DNA of 64,000 nucleotides. Source: Pisaster brevispinus (Eukaryota > Echinodermata > Asteroidea > Forcipulatida > Asteriidae). Positions 1-9,245 of this stretch are shown here, in pieces. Every line of letters begins with the position of its first letter. Within the stretch, counting starts at the first letter, position 1. A program made the translations under genes and the position numbers. The stretch is taken from NCBI GenBank assembly GCA_023634235.1, contig JAMKCF010000007.1, forward strand, positions 20,280,592 to 20,344,591. The letters are read 5' to 3'. The notes under the pieces are model-generated. The model saw nothing but the letters and a program-made list of their open reading frames with translations. It did not search any database and had not been told where the DNA came from.

Positions 1-168
1 GTAGTACATGTAAGTATGAAAGTGGAGTATAACATAACAATTGTATGTTGAACTCCAGCAGAATGAACTGCAGCATTTTTACAAATAAAACACTGTTTAA
101 TTCAGAAACACTTGTTTTAAACTATGATGAGAAGAAGGGAGTTAACATTTTTGCCGTCTTCTCTGCAG

Positions 169-429
169 TTCCAAGTTCTTGAGGACCCTGTTCGACGTAA
201 GGTCTACACCTCTTCTGTTGCAGGGGCTGAGGCAAAAGGAATTGCCCCCCTCTCTAAGATGAGAGGGTTTGAGTTGGTCCCAGGAGAGGTGCACTTTGGG
301 ACACTATGTGAGGGGTGCACGTATGCCTTCACAGTCAACCTGAAGAACTTTGGGATTGACTCCTGCAGGTATAAAGTGAAACAGCCACCACCTGCAACTG
401 GACTTCAAGTTGTGTACAAGCCAGGACCT
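169..429 (+). CDS. SPAG17: SPAG17-like exon A (ASH/MSP-like domain)
   Basis: An 87-codon internal exon. The acceptor is a pyrimidine-rich tract ending CTCTGCAG at 161-168, and the donor is GTGAGT at 430-435; both boundaries are phase 0. It encodes the GFELVPGEVHFGTL / EGCTYAF / LKNFGIDSCR / KVKQPPPATGL segment, which resembles the beta-sandwich repeats of ciliary ASPM-SPD2-Hydin-type proteins. The ATG at 124 that opens the reading frame lies in intron sequence upstream of the acceptor and is not a start codon. Confidence 0.85.
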
Positions 430-2100
430 GTGAGTACATACATGTGTATCTCCATATCGGGGAATGGGGAAACCTACTCAATGCTTCAGATTACATCTAC
501 AGGGGATTAAAACATGCTGTAGAAATACTAAATATTCACATTCATAAACACAACACAAGGTACAACAGAAAAAGAAACTAATATTTAATCTGAGATAAAA
601 GTCTGAAATACTGGTATGTGATACTTGTCTAAGAGTAGGCCCTTGCTGAAATGATCTGTCATAAAAAATGTGTAAAATTACTATAACATCAACAGCTGTC
701 CAATTTTCGACAAAATAAGACCAGCCGCGTGCTTTTCCTGCAGTCAAGATTTATCTATAACACATAACACAAGTCATCTAAACAATAAAAGAGGACATTT
801 TCCTCTCAAAAATAGGGAAAATAATAAGAATGTTTCATCACAACATAATAAATAGCAAACTTTTTGACTGAATAGGAGCAATAGGCCAGTATTAATTGGA
901 AAGATGGTATTTTACCTCCAGCAAAATAACAAGTGACCCTATCTTCTTAATGGATCAGGTTTCAGCTGGGATGAAAGCATTGCTTGAGTTGCAGCTGTAT
1001 GCAATAGCTGTAGGAGTACAAGGGGAGAGTGGTCAAGGATCCATTGGACATCATGTGGAGATCATCACAGAGATGGAACAACTGTTTTTACCAGTCACTG
1101 CAAATATCCTTTTGAATTTTATTTCTTTTGAAGACACAAACTTTCCTTTGCATCATCTGGTTTAATTTAGCCTGATTGTGCACAGTATCATGTACTAGTC
1201 TGTACGGAATATGGCAATTCAACAAGAAACACAATAATGGTATGAAGGAAGCCTGATATGCACCTCATGGATAATCAAAAGACTGCGATAAAGTTTGGTT
1301 GCTGTCAATTCTCTAATGTCAGGGCTAGCCCCAAACTTTTCCAAAAGTGTCCCAGGCTCTTTATGTGAATTACACATGAAATTTACCACTTTAGTATCAA
1401 TGGAAGAAATCATTATTACTTTCCTTGACCTTCCACACCTATTCTAACAGCCCATGAGTATGATGAACAGTGTCGCACACGGGGTACACCTAAGGTGTCC
1501 CCTGGGGTAAGAATGATATCAGCTAGACCTCCATCTCGAGAAGGCATCGTTCGACCTCGTAAAACACAACAACCAGGTAGGAACGTTAACACATTCAAGA
1601 ATTGATTTGGAATGGGAGGACAATTCTTTTCCAATCTTCCAAAGTGTTGGAATTCAAAATGAAGTAGTCCCAAAAGAGAACGCCTCAAGGAAGTGCCCTG
1701 AACAGCCACTGACATTACTGATGTCTCCTGTTCCGTGTAACTCATTGCAGTAAATTCAGCTTGGCTTGGACTGGACTTCATGTACATTGTATTACTTAAA
1801 ACGTCCTGTGGAAAATCTTTTAATTGTATTCTTTAATTATTTCATGTTTGTCATTTTACAATAGTCTGTACAAGTATCGCGCCTATTCTAACAGAGGGAC
1901 CCGATAAAGTTCACAAGTTTGTTTCCACACATTGGAAATGTACTTGGGACCAATTGAATACACGCAGGACTTTCACGGTCTTTCTTGCCTTTGTTTAAAT
2001 ATAATATAAACAAAGGATAATGTTGTTTTTGATGATGAACTACTTTGTTTGTTAATTTACAGGAAAGAGTCTTGATGGTACTTCACAGCTTGTTCAATGA
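169..2100 (+). CDS. SPAG17: SPAG17/PF6-like central-apparatus protein, C-terminal four exons (partial gene)
   Basis: SPAG17 (PF6 in Chlamydomonas) is a large protein of the C1a projection of the central pair in motile cilia and flagella. The window holds only its C-terminus: exons 169-429, 959-1103, 1439-1576 and 2063-2100, joining in phases 0, 1 and 1 with no stop before TGA at 2098-2100. The spliced product carries the family's conserved C-terminal stretches: FELVPGEVHFG, an EGCTY..V.LKN.G.DSCR segment (an ASH/MSP-like beta-sandwich), KVKQPPPATGL, then V-S-A-G-M-K and E-x-L-F-L-P-V-T-A-T-I-L. Recognition is from recalled family motifs, not a search. The N-terminal bulk must lie left of the window. 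Introns 1, 2 and 3 are 529, 335 and 486 bases; the second looks U12-type. A related ciliary ASH-domain protein is the main alternative, but the motif match favours SPAG17. Confidence 0.85.
959..1103 (+). CDS. SPAG17: SPAG17-like exon B, ending at a U12-type donor
   Basis: The exon begins GTT TCA GCT GGG directly after ATCAG at 958, phase 0, continuing exon A as ..KPGP|VSAGMK... It ends ..GTC ACT GCA A at 1103, phase 1. There is no usable GT donor in the right place. Instead ATATCCTTTT starts at 1104, which matches the U12 AT-AC 5' splice consensus. Reading through the intron would give a short tail (LLNFISFEDTNF..) ending at a stop near 1163; that tail lacks the family motif. Confidence 0.8.
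1104..1438 (+). other. Minor-class (U12-type) AT-AC intron
   Basis: The 5' end reads ATATCCTTTT. A branch-site match TTCCTTGAC lies at 1421-1429, close to the consensus TTCCTTAAC. The intron ends AC at 1437-1438, with the presumed branch A (1428) 10 bases from the 3' splice site, the usual U12 spacing. Splicing 1103 to 1439 joins A to CT (Thr) and restores V-T-A-T-I-L-T-x-x-x-Y-D, which is the family's expected sequence here. The signals, phase and protein all agree. A competing U2 acceptor (TTCTAACAG at 1443-1451) exists but has no matching GT donor. Confidence 0.8.
1439..1576 (+). CDS. SPAG17: SPAG17-like exon C
   Basis: Phase 1 in and phase 1 out. It encodes (T)ILTAHEYDEQC, then a basic, proline-rich stretch ending in RPRKTQQP. 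The donor is CCAG|GTAGGA at 1576/1577. Without splicing the frame would stop at TGA 1603-1605 after nine more residues, a possible alternative C-terminus. A 123-codon open frame on the opposite strand (1416-1787) is a shadow. Confidence 0.75.
2063..2100 (+). CDS. SPAG17: SPAG17-like terminal coding exon D
   Basis: The acceptor TTAATTTACAG ends at 2062. Joining the phase-1 G of exon C to GA gives Gly, followed by KSLDGTSQLVQ and TGA at 2098-2100. The phase fit is exact, but the exon is short and has no homology support of its own. An alternative acceptor (CATTGCAG at about 1747-1754) would give a less family-like tail. Confidence 0.65.
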
Positions 2101-2648
2101 TTGAGCACCGTCTGAAGAAGTTTCGCAAAGTTGAATGATTCACCAGTTTCCGTCCAAAAGATTACAAGGATATTTTTATTTTAATGAGCACTTAAATCCA
2201 GTCTGCCTTACCTTATCTTCATCAAAGACTCTGCTAAACTTTGTAAACAAACCGTTCATGGACAGTTAAAGAAATGCAAGTTTTATGATCAATTTTTTGT
2301 ATCATATGAAAACTTTATAGCTTGCCATGGCATTTTCTTTGTTGTGGTTACCGACTCCAGTAAAAATCACGGAACTGATATGCTGTAAGTAATAGGGCCA
2401 GGCATTTGCGCTTGTGACCTCAGTCTGGGCACATGTATTTGTAAAAGTAAGAAAGGTCCATTACTCTATTGGTCATCATTTATGAATGCACATTGGTGAG
2501 TTGCAGTCAGTTTGTTTTCAGACAATGTTAAACCACCTCATTAAAGTTCTAGGATTTGTCAACACTCAAAATCACAAGACAAAATCACAAAAAGAAACTA
2601 GAACTTATGGTTTGTCTAATTGTTCAAATTTTCAAAACATTAAATTTA

Positions 2649-2654
2649 AATAAA
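2649..2654 (+). terminator. Candidate poly(A) signal for the SPAG17-like gene
   Basis: AATAAA about 550 bases after the stop codon at 2098-2100, in an AT-rich 3' flank. No other evidence fixes the cleavage site. Confidence 0.3.
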
Positions 2655-2842
2655 ATGAAAATGTAAGTGTTTTTATAATCCACACACATATATGTACTTT
2701 TCAAGCTTTAAGCTTTAAATCGACCTGTACATTATTCTAAACATGTTTCTACTTTGTATATTATATGCTATAACAATATTTCCAATAGACCATGCAGGTC
2801 TAGTTTGCATTCAAACATTTTGAGGAGCCTTGGGTTTCCACC

Positions 2843-3250
2843 AGTGGCGTAACTAGAAATTTATACGGTTGAGGGGGGCGGGGGTGGGAGGATGGCAGGC
2901 GGGGGCAAAGAATTTATTTATTTATTTATTTATTTTGTTGGGGGGGGGGGCCTTTCAACTTTACCCCCAGTAAAACATCTGCCAATGGAAGAAGTTCAAG
3001 AAATAGGTCTAGTTGATGTACTGAACCAGACATTCATGCATTTTTCAGACAACTTTAATTAGTTTAAAAGTTATGCACAAAAGGCATTTTGATTCTGAAA
3101 ACCAAACAGATCCATAGTTAATTTTTTCTTTGATAACATTTGGGAGGGGGCAAGAGGGGAAGGAAGCAAAGGTTCTGGGTGGGGAGGCTCAAGGGGGGGG
3201 GGAATAAAGTCTGGAGTAATTTGCTTGAAGTATCACCCTATAGATTTTAT
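2843..3250 (+). repeat. Dispersed repeat, copy 1 (AGTGGCGTAACTAGA family), G-rich
   Basis: Starts with AGTGGCGTAACTAGA (2843-2857) and continues into G-runs, an ATTT microsatellite and more G-runs. The segment 3015-3113 resembles 42282-42365 (shared GATG.AC.GTGAACCA-like start and GAAAACCAAACA end), and the 42178-42192 site repeats the opening motif with one change. This marks a dispersed non-coding repeat family. Its ends are not defined, and no open reading frame for transposition is visible. Confidence 0.55.
2912..2950. repeat. (ATTT)n microsatellite followed by a G10 run
   Basis: About six ATTT units at 2912-2934, then TTTTGTTG and ten consecutive G at 2941-2950. It lies inside the dispersed repeat. 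Confidence 0.9.
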
Positions 3251-3826
3251 TACAATTAATATTTAACTTGTTCTGTTTAATACCTCTCTGTTCTTTATTG
3301 TATAGATAAATTTAAAATTTTAAGTTTTTGTGCTTACTTCCAAGATTTGTTTCACCTTTGAGCACTATCAAAGTGTTAATAATTTTATTAGCATAGAGAA
3401 TTATTGATTTGATTTTATGCCTGTCAAACTCTGTCAGCTTTTGTGCTCCTCAAAGTTGAGATGACAAATTGTTAAGAATAAAAATTTACAAAACATGCTT
3501 CCCACTAGTCATAGTCAAAGAAATATTTGTTGGGGCTTCATATTTGACCAATTAATGTAACAATGTTAGTTGATGTACTGAATCATGCATTACAGCACAC
3601 TCACAAACAGGCAGACAATTCTGATGGGTCACGTGCTGGTTTCCTTCCATTTCCATTTACTATGATTGGGTTATAAAGTTTAAAGTAAACTGATTCGAAA
3701 AATATTGTTATTATTGCTATAACACAGTATAAAGTGCTAATCCACAATCAGTGTTTATTTTTCTTCTGTCTGATGGGGAAGTCTGGGGGGGGGGGGGGTG
3801 GCAGGGCTGGGGTGTCTGAGCAGAGT

Positions 3827-3942
3827 AGACCCAGTAATTGGGGCGCTGTACTCCTTTAAACAATTTTTCAAAATCTTTGGTCGTATGAAGATGTCAATTT
3901 TGTATTTTTAGTAAGGAGTACAGCGCCTCAGTTACTGGGTCT
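3827..3942. mobile_element. MITE-like hairpin element with 30-bp terminal inverted repeats
   Basis: The left arm 3827-3856 (AGACCCAGTAATTGGGGCGC...) and right arm 3913-3942 match as reverse complements at 28 of 30 positions, with a 56-base AT-rich loop. The arms extend by one base to TAGACCC...GGGTCTA. TGAGCAGAG occurs at 3817-3825, next to the left arm, and again about ten bases beyond the right arm (3953-3961), a possible but offset target duplication. There is no coding capacity. Confidence 0.7.
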
Positions 3943-5918
3943 ATGACTAGTATGAGCAGAGGTATACAAATTTGTACACGTTTTATTTGTTAGCTTTTGT
4001 ACAAATTTGTACAAAGTTTTCTTTGTTCATGGAACAAGATAGAATCGACATTTTGTTACCGTTACAGATATTTTCGGAAATAAAATTTGTTCAGAAATAC
4101 TAGGCACCCCCTATTTGATAAACACAAGTTTTTTTAAAGCGAAACAAATGACAAGTGAGCGCCACCTGTGCAAGTCAATGAGTGGTCAATTGTCAGTGAC
4201 GTCAGAATGTCAAAGCAGCCGATCACCGTTTCCAAACTTTTGCACACAAATTATGTACGAGTTTAAACACGTAAAACAACATTTTTACCCCTCCCATAAC
4301 AATTAAGATATTATAGTTTTTATCTCTATTACTTACAAGTCACTGTCCAACAGTAGACGGAACTAGGCGCTTGCCCGTAATGGTTAAATCTGGGATTCTC
4401 CAGCAGTTCTCGACGAGTCGCAGACGTCGCATAAAGAAATCCTCCATTTCACGGGTACCCACTACACAACGGTGTGTGTGCGTGTGCGTATAAGCGAATG
4501 AGCTTAAATAATTGCCACTAACACGTGTTCAAACATGCGCAGTTGAAAACGGTGACCTTAACCATAATACTCTTTGTACACGACCAATGGGGATAAAAAA
4601 AAGACTCATGTAATGGGTCCAACATGCTGTATAATAGTGTACAAAAGGAGGGGTAAGAAATGCTCAATATCAGGGGTCCAAAACGCCACGCTGTTTTTGC
4701 GCAAACCAGGGCGACTTGAGAATGTACATAATCAGGGACTCAGAATGCCGCTCTGCGAAAAAGGGCAGTAAGTCGGAGTTTGCGTTGTTTTGAATGTCGT
4801 AGTTACACGAGTTCTGAAGTGCAGAGGGGATAGAAAAACCTACCCATACCATAGGTTCAACACGACTCAAGCTTTACCGCTGAACGGTCAACCAAAATTG
4901 CGCCCTCTGGCGATGGATCAACTTGTAGCCACCATTTCTCATTCATGGTGCGCGGATTAATACCGCAGGTAGTAGACATCATTGATCGGATTGTGCCTTT
5001 GATTAAACAAGCTTGGAATATGGCACAGTCGGAGAGTGTGCAATGAGGAAGATAACTTTGCTATAGGGCCATAGAAGACGTGTCCTTTGAAAACAAACAT
5101 CGGTTGAATAAAAAGCAGTGGCACCCATTTTGAAATTTGCAATTGCTTGTTATTCTGTCCATATTTTTCAAACATTCACATCTGTGATCTGGCCCTTTTA
5201 GCCAAATATCTTTCTCATGACATACTGTGATTGCGTGCCAAATTCCACTCTTGTATCATCAAATACAATCCCACAAAATATTTCCCCTATCTGCTCCTCT
5301 AGATTGTCTTTTATTATGGGCAAAAAACAAAAGCAAGAATCGGACCAAATACGTACTTTGGAAACGTTGAACCACCATGCACATTTTGTGAGGAATTCAT
5401 CAAAATTTGAACAAAGTTGATGACGTTTTGGCACAACAAATGCAATATCCCATTAGATTTTCCACATTGTATCATTAAAAACCCCGAAAATACATCTAAA
5501 ATACTTCTGTAAAGAAGAGTTTTATGTATACTTCCGTTTTTCTTGTTCTGAATAAAAACATGTAGGCCTAAAGGGCATCATTTTCAACAAGCTGAAATAC
5601 ATGACTATACCTAATCTAAACCAGTCTTTGCGATCCCCAACCTAAATGTGGGTGCTGACCGAAAACACACTGACACTGTGATGGTCACCTCTTCTCATGC
5701 TGTGGTGGGTTTAATTATTACCAATGTGAGTGGACAAAAAAAGAATCTTACAATGAAATACTAAAGTGAGCAGTGTCATAAAACAAAATACATGTTTGCT
5801 GGTAATATGTGCTTTAAAACAACATGTGTTCTCGATCCTGACATCAGTTACATTGTCAAGTGGTTACATAGGAACTTCAGCGTACCATGGTCATCTTTAT
5901 CAGACTACACTACCAGCG

Positions 5919-5962
5919 GGCCGTTTCTAAAGTTGCGGCTACGGCTGCGGCTGTGGCTGAAT
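5919..5962 (+). repeat. Fragment of a GGCCGTTTC...GCGGCTACGGCTGCGG repeat
   Basis: GGCCGTTTCTAAAGTTGCGGCTACGGCTGCGG-like sequence resembles both ends of 26801-27128: GGCTACGGCTGC occurs near that element's left end, and the reverse complement of its right end begins GGCCGTTTCAGAAT. It is probably the terminal part of a dispersed non-autonomous element; its right end here is not clear. Confidence 0.4.
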
Positions 5963-7610
5963 CACCACATTTGCACGCTTATAGGCTTCCCTTAGCAACA
6001 GCTGCAGTCACAGATTTGACTTATAGGTTTGAATTGAAACAAAACAAGATGGCTGCCAAGATAAGTAATTATCGTATGACAGCATCCAAAGCTGTCGAAG
6101 TAACCGTGGTAAACAGATATCTGATGAATAAAATCATCAAAGTTATCCCGGAAAGAAATTTCCGAAGGATGCAACTCCTTTTAGTGCATTGTTGTTTCTG
6201 AAACACATCCATCCCATTGTTTGACTTTAGTAAATTGTTTTTAGAATTATATACTGAATGCAGACAGTGGGGTTTTTACCTTCCTACAAGGTGATTAGAT
6301 AATGATTTCTACCGTCTACTTATTTAAATTGAAAGAATTTTAGTATTTTAAGATTCATTACGATATCAACTAAAAAAGTCCGAAGTAAAAGAGCTAATAA
6401 GCAGGAAAATTGTGCTTGGCAAAAGCAGGTTACCAACACAAGTATCGTAATCTATTAATGACTGGTTCTCTGCTAATTTTAGCTTAGCAGGGAATTTTGT
6501 TGAGCAACATTTGCTACTTAGAAAAAAACTTTGTGAAATCAGGTTGTTTTATTGGCAACGTGCACATTCATTAAGACCGATTTAGATATGTCAATAAACA
6601 CCATTAGTTTCTAAAAACTCAAGGCTTGAAATTTGATGACATTCATTAGTGAGATAAGAAATTTCATTCTCTATTTCTAAACAGATTTCCTTTGAGTACG
6701 TAACAAAACATATCCTATTATATCCGAGACGGTTGCAGGTAAGTTTTGTTTTCAAGAGGTTTTTTTCTTCTCATTTTGTCGAAACCGTAGACCAACAATT
6801 TCTTAACACGCTTTCCCAAGACTCTTGGTTGAAAACATTCATCTGCATTAGGTTTTTCACTAATAAACTTTTGTCGAAATCTAGCCTTTCGACGAAACCA
6901 AATAAACTATAGTCCCAAACTGCAGTTTATAACCACTATCTTAAAATTGTTTGCGGCAGCAAATGTCATACTTTCAAAAATAATCTGTTTAAACATAAAG
7001 CATACAACGCACCATTTCAACCCACTATTAATGTTATTGCACATTTTAAAAACAAAAAAATAATGCACATAAATTTTAGTCCGCATGATTTTGCGTATTT
7101 TGTGCACAGTAATTGATATTATTTTGTTAAGTATTCTAATCTTCTATTCCTATACAAATATTGATTTTAGACATACAGTTATCCATCAAAACAACCTTAA
7201 GTACCGGTATTCGATTGTGCTTGATTAATACTATTTCATATTTATAACATCAAAAATAAAATATGTTTTCGGAATGTACACACTAGATTTTTAATTAATT
7301 TGGGCTAATCCATATTCAAAGCATGATATGATTTTCTTTACAACATTCACATCATAAGTACGGCAATACTAAGATAGTTAACAATAGCTTTCCCCAAAAG
7401 AATAATTTGCTTAATCAATCTATGGCAACAATACACAACTTGTTGTCTTATGACAAATAAAACATACACTTAAAAGACATTCGTCTGTACATCAACGGCA
7501 AATATGTAGAACTAAATTTTAATCACACTTTTGGTGACCCATTTTCTTCGTTAGAGAATAGTTTGAAACATTTCTGGTCAGAGGGTTTTGTTGAATGTTG
7601 GAAATTCCAT

Positions 7611-7616
7611 TTTATT
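7611..7616 (-). terminator. Candidate poly(A) signal for the granin-like gene
   Basis: AATAAA on the minus strand, about 80 bases downstream of the stop codon at 7694-7696. Confidence 0.45.
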
Positions 7617-7693
7617 GTCTTTTGTGACGTTGCCTTGGTTATGATAACAATAGGGGCCTTTGTTAATATCCGAGTCTTCTGTAGTCTTCAGCA

Positions 7694-7825
7694 TCAATTC
7701 AAAAGTAGCGCCCTCAAGAGTTCTTCTTCTTCATTCTTCTTGTCTTCTTCATTCAAGGCCTCGGCAAACTCCGTCAGTCGGCGAAGCTCTTCCAGTTGAC
7801 CGATGTCAAAGTCAATTTCCTCTAA
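7694..7825 (-). CDS. Granin-like gene exon 4: acidic amphipathic C-terminus
   Basis: 44 codons including the stop, phase-0 acceptor GATTTTTAAG at 7826 onward. It encodes LEEIDFDIGQLEELRRLTEF, then AEALNEEDKKNEEEELLRALLLN: an amphipathic helix with an acidic centre and a Leu-rich tail. The exact phase fit and identical composition tie it to exon 3 across a 1339-base intron. Confidence 0.75.
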   Translation of the reverse strand, partial: LEEIDFDIGQLEELRRLTEFAEALNEEDKKNEEEELLRALLLN

Positions 7826-9213
7826 CTTAAAAATCAAAAAGAAAAAAAAGAAGTTAAAATAACTAGTTTTGAAAAGCCGCGAAGAGCAAAGTGCGTTAAG
7901 TTTAAAGTGGATTGTGCCAAGCACGAAAATGTATTACACCTTGTTCTCAAATTTAAAAATGCTTGTGTTATTTGGGTGTTTCTGAATTTGTTACTAAAAA
8001 AATCAACAAAAAAATTCAGTGAACGTTTAGAAAAATTGCAATATATATAAAACTATTTTTGTCTAAATTTCCTCGCGATTAAATTTAGAGATTTCATTCA
8101 GTTTTTATTTCTATTTATAAGCTGACGCTCCCAAAAGGGAAGAAACAGAGCTTAACTCGACAAGGATAACAATGACGACATCAAGGCTAAATATAAACGG
8201 ACTTCGTAACCGAATCCTACGCCTATTAATTCGACTGGAAATACGCTATTCATATTTGAAATCTCGTAATCTTTGAAAGATCACGTTCTCGATCTAAAAA
8301 CCGAATGGCTTGGTGTGCGAATGTATTAGGTAACAAGTCAGCATTAAGTGAGAAGATAAACATTTTCATGGAGGCTAAAGCTGAGATACCGTACAAAACG
8401 AAAGACTGAAAAAGAGAAAATTAAGCATCGACTCAGTTCCAAACAAACTAGTGCGATCAAAGTGAGGCTGAGAGGGAGAATAGTCTGGTTTCCGTTATAC
8501 ACAATCAGAAATGAATTGTACGTATACAGGAAACCAAGATATTTGAGGACTGGCGTGCACAAGGCAAAGTTACGATATGCACACCATGAAGCCTAATATA
8601 AAGTATTGGAAGGTTCCTACTGACAGCAACGATTGTTTATCGAGAGATTATTTAGAGATTGGCGTTTGGAAGTGACAAAAACAGTGGAGTTTATCGTGTC
8701 TGTTTCTCGCCTCGTCTAACAAGTGACGAGTGGCTGTACCACGAAACCCTATCATTATTTGAATCACTCCGTGGGTGGGTGAGGAATTAGGTGGCGACGG
8801 AGTTTCGATTAAAAACGTGCAAAGTGATAGAGCTAAACTCACATAGACGTGTCAACACGACTTTTCCCTCGAGATACACGCTAGAAGTTTCCCTGCTGGA
8901 CTTACGTTCTTTCAACAAACTAATGTCACGATTTCCCTCCCACTCTCATAGGTGAAAAAACAACGCTGTTCTGAACTGTCATATATTTCAAACATTACTG
9001 TTGCCACAGGATTTTGTAGGAGAGCCCCTCCCCTCACAAAGAAAAACATTGATATTCCATGAAAAAACTCTAAAGATATTCCTAAGTACACGTCATGTTG
9101 TTGTTTCATGTTAAATATGAACTTCGCACTTTCTAAGATAAATATAAATCTTGATGTAACTTACATCATCTTGAAAGTCATCAATGTTGTCTTTAAAATC
9201 TCCCCACCTCCCG

Positions 9214-9245
<32 letters not shown>

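Larger units (their letters stand above)
2101..7693. other. Convergent intergenic region between the SPAG17-like and granin-like genes
   Basis: The 3' ends of two genes face each other here. I find no supported exon: all open frames are under about 105 codons and lack splice or protein support. The region holds the dispersed repeat at 2843, poly-G tracts (2941, 3192, 3784), the inverted-repeat element at 3827-3942 and a fragment of another repeat family near 5919. Confidence 0.6.

Noticed and set aside
1416..1787. 123-codon minus-strand frame over SPAG17-like exon C
   Set aside because: Antisense shadow; the plus strand has matching splice phases and the conserved protein sequence.
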